From an uncultured Fidelibacterota bacterium (GTDB taxonomy: Bacteria; Marinisomatota; Marinisomatia; Marinisomatales; UBA1611), in contig CAJWHU010000065.1 in the NCBI GenBank assembly GCA_913041325.1, positions 1 to 8,338 of the forward strand: 8,338 nucleotides of DNA, read 5' to 3'. Shown piece after piece: positions 1-7,504 of this stretch. The notes under the pieces are model-generated. The model made no database searches. It had not been told where the DNA came from and worked only from the letters and a program-made list of their open reading frames with translations. Both the position numbers and the translations under genes were made by a program. How positions within the stretch are numbered: the stretch's first letter is position 1; every line of letters begins with the position of its first letter.

Positions 1-1478
1 ATGTTAGCGATAGCCAGCTAAGTAAAAGGCTAATATCCATTGTTTTGATAATACAATTATTGTTCATGCCTTTCACAATGGCAAAAGCAAACTATCATTC
101 CCACGATCGTTCTGGCAATTTTGTTGCTTGGGATTACAGCTACAATCTTCTCCAGTCCTGTGGTCCAAATGGCGTTATCTTCACAAATGGTGATAACGAT
201 ACTTTTCCTCTGTGGTATCTACAGGAGGTAGAAAAGTTACGAACAGATGTTGCAGTCGTAAATCTTAGTCTTTTAAACACCCCTTGGTATATAAAACAAT
301 GGAGAGATAAGCGAGAAAAAAACACCCAATTCATTAGCCTAAGTGATCGTACAGTCGATAAACTAACCTCTAGTCTTCAGCGCTGGGAAAAACAAAAAGT
401 CAGAGTACCTGTGACTAATGACCCTAAAAATAAAAATGGATTTATTGAATGGGAGCTTGAACCTACTTATCAAGGTCAAGCTCTTAGGGTGCAAGATATG
501 ATGATTATGCACATAGTAAATGAAGCAGCATGGGAAATACCTATTTATTTTGCGGTCACCGTGTCACAACAAAACAGGATTGGCCTTGATAGCTATTTAG
601 ATATGGAGGGTCTTACCTTTCATTTAAAAAGCCACAAGACTACGGGAATTGATAAGGAAAAAATGTTTCAAAATCTAATGACCGATATTGGTCCGCCAGA
701 ATGGTCGATAGATTTTGATCATAAAAGCTTTTATAGCAGTCTCAGTGAAGAAAACAGCAGTTCGTTATCCTGGTCAAAGAATTATCAGCCTGGATACATG
801 TTCCGCAATTTAGGCAACAAGAAAGTCTACTTTAACAAACAAACTAATAGATTACTACAAAACTACCGAAGCGCTTATGTACAATTAGCTTTTACCTATT
901 ATCTTGACTACATGAGGGAGTCAGGCAAGAAGAAAGCTGGTTCAAAAGAATTAACATTAGAATTAAAAAGACGTATTGTTTCAATATTAAACAAGATGTC
1001 AAGAAATATTCCTGAGGAAACAATACCCATTCAGTCTGGTGATTTACACCACCAGATTGCACGAATATATGGTGATTTAGATGAGAAAGAATCGATGAGA
1101 GAAATAATGGAAACTCTCATTAACCAAGAAAATAGCCGTCCTCTAAAAAGAGTTGATTATGCAAACTCATTTTATCGTGATTTAGGTGATGAAGGCGTTG
1201 CGATAGATGTTTTGGAAGAAATGAGGTCAAAGTATCTAAAAGTTGAGGGAATGATAAAAACTAGAGGTTTTAGCAGTAAAACAGTTAGTAGCGGCGACTG
1301 GGCTCGATGGCAAAAGGCATATCCAGAAATAATTTCCTCTCTTGTATATATTTATAGAGATACAAAAAAGTTGGAAGAAGCAGAGTCGGTACTTAATGAC
1401 TGGGTAAGAAGAAATCCAACCGACCAAAATGCAAAAGACATTCTTAACGAGGTGCGTTCTGATATTAAAACTGATTAG
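1..1478 (+). CDS. DUF2723 / GT117-like membrane protein, C-terminal part (5' truncated)
   Basis: The reading frame is open from base 3 to a TAG at 1476-1478, giving 491 codons with no start inside the window. A TTG at 45 could be read as a start, but it lies inside a hydrophobic helix (about bases 21-83), so the gene very probably begins upstream. After this last membrane segment comes a soluble region with the hallmark of DUF2723 proteins of Bacteroidota: HDRSG (102-116), FTNGDNDTFPLWYLQEVE (180-233) and VVNLSLLNTPWYIKQ (255-299). The C-terminal third (about 1040-1450) is helical and TPR-like, ending with a repeat around EEAESVLNDWVRRNP. Full-length relatives have an N-terminal multi-spanning domain resembling protein O-mannosyltransferases and are named glycosyltransferase family 117 in some annotations. 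Biochemistry is not well established, so membrane glycosyl transfer is an inference. It lies 6 bp before a GT2 gene, which fits a glycosylation role. The family call is firm; substrate and exact activity are unknown. Confidence 0.85.
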   Translation, partial: VSDSQLSKRLISIVLIIQLLFMPFTMAKANYHSHDRSGNFVAWDYSYNLLQSCGPNGVIFTNGDNDTFPLWYLQEVEKLRTDVAVVNLSLLNTPWYIKQWRDKREKNTQFISLSDRTVDKLTSSLQRWEKQKVRVPVTNDPKNKNGFIEWELEPTYQGQALRVQDMMIMHIVNEAAWEIPIYFAVTVSQQNRIGLDSYLDMEGLTFHLKSHKTTGIDKEKMFQNLMTDIGPPEWSIDFDHKSFYSSLSEENSSSLSWSKNYQPGYMFRNLGNKKVYFNKQTNRLLQNYRSAYVQLAFTYYLDYMRESGKKKAGSKELTLELKRRIVSILNKMSRNIPEETIPIQSGDLHHQIARIYGDLDEKESMREIMETLINQENSRPLKRVDYANSFYRDLGDEGVAIDVLEEMRSKYLKVEGMIKTRGFSSKTVSSGDWARWQKAYPEIISSLVYIYRDTKKLEEAESVLNDWVRRNPTDQNAKDILNEVRSDIKTD

Positions 1479-1484
1479 GTCGTT

Positions 1485-2528
1485 ATGGCCGTTGCTGATC
1501 CTACTATTTCTATAATAATACCGCATTGGAACGGCATTGACATTTTGTCAGAATGCTTGTCCTCAGTTCTGAAAAGTAGCTTTAATTCTTATGAAATAAT
1601 AATCGTTGATAATAATTCAACAGACGGCAGCCAGAAATGGATTAAAGAAAACCACCCCGATGTTCACTTGATTGAAAATCAATCAAATCATGGTTATGCT
1701 GGTGGGTGCAATAATGGAGCAGATGCAGCAAAGGGCGAATATGTGCTGTTTCTCAACAACGATACCATACATGAACCAGATTGGTTAACCCATTTGTCTG
1801 AAACTATAGAAAGAGGCGATAATATCGCCGCAATACAGCCGAAGATACTCAACTACTATAAAAGAAACTTTTTTGATTATGCAGGAGGTTCCGGAGGTGG
1901 CATGGATATATTATGTTATCCTTTTGCAAGAGGAAGATTGTTCCTTGAGAGGGAACAAGATAATGGACAGTATGATGATGCCATACCTTGTTTTTGGGCT
2001 TCAGGAACATCAATGATGGTAAAGAAAGATCTTTTTTTTAAAGCTGGTAAATTTGACGAAACTTTTTTCGCTCATATGGAGGAGATTGATCTATGTTGGA
2101 AGCTACATGCAATGGGATACACCATATGGGTTGAACCTAAGTCGGTCGTTTTTCATAAGAATGCAGTCTCATTGCCAATGTACACACATCGGAAACATTA
2201 TCTAAATCATAGGAACAGTCTATTAATGATATTTTCGAACTATTCTTTAATAAACGCATTTTATTTTGGTACGATAAGAATAATTTTAGAATTCACTTCT
2301 TTATTATATGCTGCCTTCAAAGTTGATTATAATCATTTTTCAGGAATCCTGAGAGCATTAGGTTGGATTATGCTAAATCCAAGATCTATAGCACGGAGGC
2401 GTAGAAATTTTAAAAAAATTCGCATTCTCGAAGATAAAGACATTTTAAAAAAACTTTGCAGGACCCCAATTGTAATGGCGCACTTTATACTTGGTAAAAA
2501 GACTTACTCGGATATTTTTATGAGGTAA
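1485..2528 (+). CDS. GT2-family glycosyltransferase (rhamnosyltransferase-like)
   Basis: This 347-residue protein is a GT-A fold, family 2 glycosyltransferase, which moves a sugar from a nucleotide-sugar donor to a surface-glycan acceptor at the inner membrane. Visible motifs: SIIIPHWNG (9-17) opening the nucleotide-binding fold; VDNNSTDGS (41-49); NHGYAGGCNNG (68-78); LFLNNDT (88-94), the DXD-equivalent metal site; and FDETFFAHMEEIDLCWKL (190-207), containing the E-D-x-D-like acidic motif typical of WbbL/rhamnosyltransferase-like members. Residues about 245-280 are hydrophobic and probably sit in or on the membrane; the tail is rich in Arg and Lys (RARRRR-type cluster near 303-311). The ATG at 1485 is preceded by AGG (1477-1479), which overlaps the previous stop codon. 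The TAG of the upstream gene is in the same frame, so no earlier start is possible. It is probably co-transcribed with the DUF2723 gene. Its last 25 bp overlap the convergent gene on the other strand. The sugar and acceptor cannot be told from sequence. Confidence 0.92.
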   Translation: MAVADPTISIIIPHWNGIDILSECLSSVLKSSFNSYEIIIVDNNSTDGSQKWIKENHPDVHLIENQSNHGYAGGCNNGADAAKGEYVLFLNNDTIHEPDWLTHLSETIERGDNIAAIQPKILNYYKRNFFDYAGGSGGGMDILCYPFARGRLFLEREQDNGQYDDAIPCFWASGTSMMVKKDLFFKAGKFDETFFAHMEEIDLCWKLHAMGYTIWVEPKSVVFHKNAVSLPMYTHRKHYLNHRNSLLMIFSNYSLINAFYFGTIRIILEFTSLLYAAFKVDYNHFSGILRALGWIMLNPRSIARRRRNFKKIRILEDKDILKKLCRTPIVMAHFILGKKTYSDIFMR

Positions 2529-3352
2529 GATTGATACTGATCTCTCCTGTCAGGGTCTAATTCTTTTAAATCCATTAACAATTCTTTTTGGCCCAGCCTC
2601 GATAGCATATCAGCTATTTCTTCTGATTGGGATTTTAAAAAATATTGTGTTTGATTGTCCCTGCCAATATCACGATAAGATTCGGATATGCCATCAATCA
2701 TTACATTTAACTCTTCAACGGCAATATCAGCTTGACCGTTATTAAATGAATCAAGGGCAATGTACCATGCGAGTCTCGCTTTTCTGAGTCCTAAATTTCT
2801 GTATAAATTATCCACTAGGCTAGTTCGATATCCCCAGCCCTTTTTATAATCAGAAGCGTTTCCTCGTAAAGCAATCTCTCGTGCTAGATCGTAGGATTCA
2901 TTTCCGCCTTTGAAATCATACGTATCAATTTCCCCTCCAATAATTAAATGAGCATAATAGGCTAAGAATCCACTCAAAGGCTCAAAAAGGACAGGGTCGT
3001 AGAAAATACTTCCCCCTGGATTGTAATAAAATTGAGAGCTTTTATCAAAATAGCGAAGGTCTCTGCCGTTTGAAAAAAGAGCCTGGCAGTTATAGATGGA
3101 CTCGTTTCCTTTTTGTGTTATTCCTTCAAATATTATTTGAATATATATGGGGATTGAAAGATCAGAGTAATTATTATCCCAAACAGTATTCTGATAAAAT
3201 CTCTTCACATCTTCCTCAAGATTAATAATTTTTTGTTTCTCCTCACTCCTAAGTAATCGACTATCTATGGACACTTCAACAGAACCAATTTGAGCAAAAA
3301 TTATATCTATGAACAATATCAGGACAGGTCTAAAAAATATATTAATCTTCAT
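2504..3352 (-). CDS. DUF4835-like secreted protein of unknown function
   Basis: This 282-residue protein begins with a basic/hydrophobic signal peptide (residues 1-20, ending DIIFA) with likely signal peptidase I cleavage before Gln21, so it is exported. The rest resembles the DUF4835 family of Bacteroidota: an early VEVSID strand, a helix leading to NTVWDNNY (55-62), a central LSGFLAYYAHLIIGGEIDTY segment (126-145), then FKGGNESYDLAREI (147-160), GWGYR (172-176) and LRKARLAWYIALDSF (189-203), ending DPDRRDQYQSYL (266-277). It contains no catalytic motif that I recognise. The ATG at 3350-3352 is fixed by an in-frame TAG 9 nt upstream, and no Shine-Dalgarno sequence is visible. It is a single gene on the minus strand, divergent from cca and convergent with the GT2 gene. 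In Bacteroidota the family is recalled next to coaBC and recN, which are not seen here. The family call is from recognised sequence pattern only; a role in the cell envelope is a guess from export. Confidence 0.75.
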   Translation of the reverse strand: MKINIFFRPVLILFIDIIFAQIGSVEVSIDSRLLRSEEKQKIINLEEDVKRFYQNTVWDNNYSDLSIPIYIQIIFEGITQKGNESIYNCQALFSNGRDLRYFDKSSQFYYNPGGSIFYDPVLFEPLSGFLAYYAHLIIGGEIDTYDFKGGNESYDLAREIALRGNASDYKKGWGYRTSLVDNLYRNLGLRKARLAWYIALDSFNNGQADIAVEELNVMIDGISESYRDIGRDNQTQYFLKSQSEEIADMLSRLGQKELLMDLKELDPDRRDQYQSYLIKISE

Positions 3353-3428
3353 ATGATACTAGAATTGATTTAAGACTACTCATTTTTACATAGTGTTTGC
3401 ATATTTACTTATAAAAGTAATTTAGGAT
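3353..3428. promoter_or_regulatory. Divergent intergenic region with candidate promoters
   Basis: These 76 bp separate the minus-strand DUF4835-like gene from cca and must carry the promoters for both directions unless the promoters lie inside genes. It is very AT-rich. On the plus strand a possible pair is TTTACA (3385-3390) and TATAAA (3410-3415), with a 19-bp spacer that is longer than the usual 17, so the match is weak. TTTG (3396-3399), as in Bacteroidetes-type promoters, is also present. No clear match stands out on the minus strand. The promoter assignment is inference from position. Confidence 0.35.
3405..3420. repeat. Short inverted repeat TTACTT-N4-AAGTAA before cca
   Basis: A perfect 6-bp inverted repeat (3405-3410 and 3415-3420) with a 4-base ATAA centre lies 8 bp before the cca start and covers the candidate -10 TATAAA. 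It could be a small operator or a weak RNA hairpin, but in such AT-rich DNA a 6-bp match may be chance. Confidence 0.3.
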
Positions 3429-4856
3429 ATGGCAAATATCAAAGAATTATTAAAAACATCAAAAAATGCAACAGCCTTATCGGTTCTTAAAGCAGCAGGA
3501 ACGTTAACCCAAAGAGAGGATATGGAAGGGTATGTTGTAGGGGGCTTTGTCAGAGACATACTTATGGGAAATTCTGTTAACGATGTTGACATCATGGTAA
3601 TTGGTGACGGAATTCTGTTTGCAAAAAAACTTGCTAAAGAATTAGGAGTGAATAAAACTATACCATTTGAAAAATTTGGTACTGCTCGTATTCCTTACAA
3701 TAAGATCCAGATAGAAGTTTCATCTGCTCGTATGGAGGATTATGAAGCAGTATCAAGAAAACCATCAAAAATAGAATACACGGATTTAAAAGGTGATTTG
3801 GAGAGGAGAGACTTCACCGTAAATGCTATGGCTATTGATATCCATCCAGACCGTTTTGGGGATTTAGAGGACCCATATAGCGGTGTTAGAGATTTAGAAA
3901 AGAAAATTTTAAAAACTCCATTAAATTCTAATGAAACATTTTCTGAGGACCCACTAAGAGTAATGCGAGCAGCCTACTTTGCGGCAAAGTTGGGATTCAA
4001 GCTTGATAATGAATGTAGGAAGGCAATGCGAGAACAAGCCCATAGAATTAGTATTGTTTCAAGTGAAAGAGTCAGAGACGAATTTATAAAAATACTGCAA
4101 ACGGACAGGCCATCCATTGGTTTGGTCATTCTTCAAAAAATAGGTTTAATGAAAATAATTTTCCCTGAGATTCACAGAATGTACGGTATGGAGCAGTCTC
4201 CGGAATGGCACCATAAAGATATTTTTGCTCATACCTTACAGGTTGTTGATAATGCTGCAAAATTATCAACCAAAATGGAACTTAGGTTTGCCGCTTTAGT
4301 TCACGATATAGCTAAACCTAATACGAGAAGAATTGATAAACGTAAAGGATATACATTCCACGGTCATGACGCAGTGGGTGAAAAAATGTTGGACAAAGTG
4401 TCGAGAAGAATGAAGCTCTCTAATAAACTTAAAAATTATATAAAGAAGCTGACGCTTTTGCACTTAAGACCAATAGCGTTAGTAAAAGATGTAGTAACAG
4501 ATTCTGCTGTTAGAAGGTTGATGGTTGCTGCTGGAGACGATTTGGAGGATTTAATGTTGTTATGTAGAGCTGATATCACTACAAAAAATCCCAGAAGGGT
4601 AGAGAAATACATGAAAAACTTTGCTAAAGTAGAGCAAAAGATGGGTAATGTGATTGAGAAAGATTCAATGAAAAAATTTCAGTCTCCAGTAAGAGGCAAC
4701 GAGATTATGTCAGTTTGCGGGATTTCGGAAGGTAAAGTAGTTGGGAGAATTAAAAATGCTATTGAGGAAGCCATTATCGAAGGGAAAATTGATAACAATC
4801 ACGAAGATGCGCTAAAGTATTTGGAAAATATAAAAAATGAATACGTTAATGTTTAA
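3429..4856 (+). CDS. cca: CCA-adding tRNA nucleotidyltransferase with HD domain
   Basis: This 475-residue cytoplasmic enzyme adds or repairs the 3'-CCA end of tRNAs from CTP and ATP. It has the class II nucleotidyltransferase head: YVVGGFVRDILMG (35-47), the metal-binding DVD (Asp52, Asp54), the nucleotide-selecting RRDFTVNAMA (126-135), and EDPLRVMRAAYFAAKLGF (173-190). An HD phosphohydrolase domain follows: HHKDIFAHTL (261-270), VHDIAKPNTR (291-300, with His292-Asp293) and FHGHD (310-314). The C-terminal part has HLRPIALV and TDSAVRRL, conserved in Bacteroidota versions of about this length. All expected catalytic residues appear present. The ATG at 3429 is fixed by an in-frame TAG six bases upstream. 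AGGA lies only one base before the ATG, too close for a normal ribosome site. The gene heads a run that continues into a TolC gene, overlapping it by up to 20 bp. Separate CC-adding and A-adding enzymes exist in some bacteria, so full CCA addition is probable but not proved by sequence alone. Confidence 0.93.
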   Translation: MANIKELLKTSKNATALSVLKAAGTLTQREDMEGYVVGGFVRDILMGNSVNDVDIMVIGDGILFAKKLAKELGVNKTIPFEKFGTARIPYNKIQIEVSSARMEDYEAVSRKPSKIEYTDLKGDLERRDFTVNAMAIDIHPDRFGDLEDPYSGVRDLEKKILKTPLNSNETFSEDPLRVMRAAYFAAKLGFKLDNECRKAMREQAHRISIVSSERVRDEFIKILQTDRPSIGLVILQKIGLMKIIFPEIHRMYGMEQSPEWHHKDIFAHTLQVVDNAAKLSTKMELRFAALVHDIAKPNTRRIDKRKGYTFHGHDAVGEKMLDKVSRRMKLSNKLKNYIKKLTLLHLRPIALVKDVVTDSAVRRLMVAAGDDLEDLMLLCRADITTKNPRRVEKYMKNFAKVEQKMGNVIEKDSMKKFQSPVRGNEIMSVCGISEGKVVGRIKNAIEEAIIEGKIDNNHEDALKYLENIKNEYVNV

Positions 4857-6216
4857 AACTGGTAAGAATACAATTTTAAAACCTATTTTCTTCTTGATTA
4901 ACATAATCTTCAGCCAGAATTATACCCTAGATGATTGTATTCAGATAGCCACTAAGCAAAAAAAAACAGTGCTTGCTGCGGAGATCGAAGTACGATCAGC
5001 CTCAAAGGGTCTAAAATCTTCATACAGTGAATTTTTGCCATTGATTCAAGCAAGTAGTAGTGCCGGTATAAGTTATTTCAAAGAGCGAGAGACGATTAAC
5101 ATAGACTGGGAAGATCAAGTTCAGGATTTTCAAATGCCATCTTTAGATACTTCTAAAGCTAACTATTATAAAAATCAATCTGCAGGCATAACGCTAAACC
5201 AAAAACTCTATGCAGGTGGTCGTTCGTGGAACCAAATTAAACAGGCAAAAACTAACCTTCAAATAGCAAAGCTTAACGAACGTTTGACATTGACCCAAGT
5301 TATACAGAGCGTCATACAATCTTATTATAACTTACTTAAGGCTCAAAAACTGTTAGATGTCTCGAACACAAATTTAGATGTTTCGCTTCAGCAGGTTTCT
5401 TTAATCAAAAATCAATTTGATCTTGGTTCAGTTAAAAAAACAGATTTATTGAAAGCTCAAGTTGCCCAAGGTCAGGCAAGAGTAGACATGTTAAACAATA
5501 AAACCAGATTGCAGAATGCGAGAAGAGTATTATTCAATGATATGGGATTACAGGATTTTGGGCAGAAAATTAATGTTTCCGATAGCGATTGGAACATCCC
5601 AACAATACCTTCTAGTGCTGCTATTATCAAATTATTGCGAGAAAACAATCCAAGTATTCTGGCTGCTGAAGCCCAAATTGAGCTTAGCAATATCTTGTAC
5701 AAATTGCAAAGTGGTCTTAGGCTACCATCTCTAAACTCATCAATGAATTTTTCTGCAAATGATCAAACTGGAAGTGACTTCCTAGGAGCAATCAGGGATG
5801 ATTGGAATTTTGGATTAAATCTAACAATTTCCATTCCCGTGTATACAGGGAATACCATTAGGATCCAACAGCAGCAAGCAAAGCTATCTATCATGCAGTC
5901 AGAATACTCATATGCTACACTTCTTAATGACTTACGAGTTGAAGCAGAATTGATACGTGAAAGCCTTTCCAATTATGCTGAAATTATACCATTAAATCAA
6001 TCAGTGGTAACATCAGCTGAAGAAGACCTTAGATTGGCAAGAGAGCGTTACGCTTTGGGATCCGCTACAATTCTCGAAGTATTAGATGCGCAAGCATCTC
6101 TTGTCCGCTCAAACTCTACTCTTATTAATACCGTTCATGATGCAAGAATCCAAGAAGCTAGTTTAAAGGCCCTTCTTGGCAATCTTGACTTGGAATATCT
6201 ACAAGAGGAAAAATAA
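4837..6216 (+). CDS. TolC-family outer-membrane efflux channel
   Basis: This 459-residue protein belongs to the TolC/OEP family, trimeric outer-membrane channels with a periplasmic alpha-barrel tunnel. A signal peptide (about residues 10-26, ending INIIFS) precedes Gln27, followed by the usual first helix YTLDDCIQIA (29-38). Two homologous halves are visible: LYAGGRSWNQIKQAK (124-138) to about 238, and VYTGNTIRIQQQQAKL (335-350) to about 451. The halves carry matching motifs FDLGSVKKTDLLKAQ (194-208) and YALGSATILEVLDAQ (405-419). Two starts are possible. ATG 4837 gives a 20-bp overlap with cca and has a GGA at 4823-4825; ATG 4849 (Met5) gives an 8-bp overlap and a more typical signal peptide. 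Either way translation is probably coupled to cca. The adaptor gene follows 1 bp after the TAA. With the downstream adaptor, ATPase and permease it would be the exit duct of a tripartite pump. Confidence 0.93.
   Translation: MNTLMFKTGKNTILKPIFFLINIIFSQNYTLDDCIQIATKQKKTVLAAEIEVRSASKGLKSSYSEFLPLIQASSSAGISYFKERETINIDWEDQVQDFQMPSLDTSKANYYKNQSAGITLNQKLYAGGRSWNQIKQAKTNLQIAKLNERLTLTQVIQSVIQSYYNLLKAQKLLDVSNTNLDVSLQQVSLIKNQFDLGSVKKTDLLKAQVAQGQARVDMLNNKTRLQNARRVLFNDMGLQDFGQKINVSDSDWNIPTIPSSAAIIKLLRENNPSILAAEAQIELSNILYKLQSGLRLPSLNSSMNFSANDQTGSDFLGAIRDDWNFGLNLTISIPVYTGNTIRIQQQQAKLSIMQSEYSYATLLNDLRVEAELIRESLSNYAEIIPLNQSVVTSAEEDLRLARERYALGSATILEVLDAQASLVRSNSTLINTVHDARIQEASLKALLGNLDLEYLQEEK
6205..6209 (+). 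promoter_or_regulatory. Shine-Dalgarno site GAGGA for the adaptor gene
   Basis: GAGGA lies 8 nt before the ATG at 6218, inside the last codons of the TolC gene. It is the clearest ribosome-binding site in the window. It decides the adaptor start against the TTG at 6176, which is deep in the TolC coding sequence. Confidence 0.7.
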
Positions 6217-6217
6217 T

Positions 6218-7498
6218 ATGTTGAAATTTTTAATGAAAAAGAGAGTATGGATTCCATCATTAGTCATTACAGTATTTGGTATTGGTTATAGTATTACCAG
6301 TTTTGCCTCAGGTGAAGATTTATTTGTGAATGCGGAGTTGACACAGCTGAGGAATATAGTTCATAAAGTAAATGCAAGTGGACGTATTCAGCCTGAGGAA
6401 GCTGTTCAGATTACATCTACAATCACAGGCTGGATAACTGAAATTACTGTCATTGAAGGAGATACAGTAGAGCCGAGACAGCATCTTATCAGTATTGATG
6501 AGAAACAAATCAGACCTCGTTATAACAATGCTGTATCCCAAGTAAAGTCATCGGAGGCCAACTTGCGTCAGATCCAATCACAAATGGATAGGACAACCTC
6601 ATTATTTAAGCAGGGTCTAATTTCAAAGCAGGAGCTAGAACAGGTAGAAGTATCCTACCAGATGGCTCAAAGTCAGTCAGAGCAGGCCAGAGCAAACTTA
6701 TTATCTGCTGAGGACGAATTATCAAAAACACGTTTAACTGCACCGAAATATGGGATTGTTACAAGTATAACAAAAGAAGAGGGTGAAATGGCCGTAGGTG
6801 GTATGTTCAATCCAGGTGTTTTAATGACAATTGCAGACCTTAGCAAAATGGAGGTTGAAGTTGATGTTAATGAAAATGATGTTGTAAACATTGAGATCGG
6901 AGATACATCAGAGATAGAGATTGATGCCTATCCAGATACAATATTTTTCGGAGTTGTGAGCGAAATTGCACACACAGCAGAGTCTTCAAATATGGGTCTC
7001 CAACAGCAGGTAACAAATTTCAAAGTCAAAGTCAGAATGATTTCCGTGCCAAGAAAAGTTAGACCTGGGATGAGTGCTACAGTTAATATTATAACCGAAA
7101 CCTTAGAAAATGTTCTTTCTATACCAATTCAGTCCTTAACCTCCAGAGCTGAAGAATCTAACCAGGAGGAAGATTCAAACCAGAGTAGTTGGGGGAAAAG
7201 TGATGAGCCTGAAAAAGCATTCGATAAGCAGAAATCAATTGATGTTGTATTTGTTCTTGAAGATGTTTTCGGGAAGCTAGAGGCACCAAAGGGCACAAAG
7301 TATGCAATTGTTAAACCCATAGACGTTGGTATATCTAGTGAGAACCATTATTATGTAAAGTCAGGTTTAATGCTTGGAGAGATGATTGTTACCGGAGGTT
7401 ATCGTGCTCTCAGTAAAGATTTATTTCATGGGGCATTGGTTGTCCCCAAAGATGGTTTTTCTTTTCATAATGATAAAAACTTTCAAAAAGATAATTAG
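6218..7498 (+). CDS. MacA/HlyD-type periplasmic adaptor (membrane fusion protein)
   Basis: With the ATG at 6218 the protein has 426 residues. It links an inner-membrane ABC permease to a TolC channel across the periplasm. An N-terminal signal anchor covers residues about 9-29 (WIPSLVITVFGIGY). First lipoyl half: ITSTITGWITEITVIEGDTV (65-84). An alpha-helical hairpin runs about 95-170, with SLFKQGLISKQELEQ (128-142) at its turn. Second lipoyl half: LTAPKYGIVTSI (173-184) and GEMAVGG (189-195). A beta-barrel follows (about 210-293, ending VRPGMSATVNI), then a membrane-proximal domain from VLSIPIQSL (299-307) to GGYRALSKDLFHGALVV (393-409). Residues about 310-342 are a hydrophilic low-complexity stretch rich in Ser, Glu, Gln and Asp, interrupting the membrane-proximal domain. 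The start is chosen for its good Shine-Dalgarno site. The gene is 1 bp from the TolC stop and 44 bp before the ATPase gene. MacA-type is favoured over RND-type adaptors because an ABC ATPase and MacB-like permease follow. Confidence 0.9.
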   Translation: MLKFLMKKRVWIPSLVITVFGIGYSITSFASGEDLFVNAELTQLRNIVHKVNASGRIQPEEAVQITSTITGWITEITVIEGDTVEPRQHLISIDEKQIRPRYNNAVSQVKSSEANLRQIQSQMDRTTSLFKQGLISKQELEQVEVSYQMAQSQSEQARANLLSAEDELSKTRLTAPKYGIVTSITKEEGEMAVGGMFNPGVLMTIADLSKMEVEVDVNENDVVNIEIGDTSEIEIDAYPDTIFFGVVSEIAHTAESSNMGLQQQVTNFKVKVRMISVPRKVRPGMSATVNIITETLENVLSIPIQSLTSRAEESNQEEDSNQSSWGKSDEPEKAFDKQKSIDVVFVLEDVFGKLEAPKGTKYAIVKPIDVGISSENHYYVKSGLMLGEMIVTGGYRALSKDLFHGALVVPKDGFSFHNDKNFQKDN

Positions 7499-7504
7499 AA
7501 GAAA

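Noticed and set aside
1..21. ATG at base 1 as a gene start
   Set aside because: That frame ends at TAA after six codons; the real gene uses another frame.
45..47. TTG as the real start of the first gene
   Set aside because: The same frame is open to the window edge, and the TTG lies inside a hydrophobic helix that continues upstream. The family is known to have a large N-terminal membrane domain.
1236..1526. Minus-strand open frame across the DUF2723-GT2 junction
   Set aside because: Its translation matches no family I recognise and lies opposite two clearly coding plus-strand genes.
5472..5734. Open frames on both strands inside the TolC gene
   Set aside because: They are out-of-frame shadows of a well-supported TolC gene, with no start site or recognisable motif.
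6176..6217. Earlier TTG start for the adaptor gene
   Set aside because: It would overlap the TolC coding end by 41 bp and add 14 residues ahead of a good signal anchor, whereas ATG 6218 has a well-placed GAGGA.
6673..6891. Minus-strand open frame inside the adaptor gene
   Set aside because: Ser/Thr-rich shadow translation opposite a conserved lipoyl domain; no independent coding evidence.
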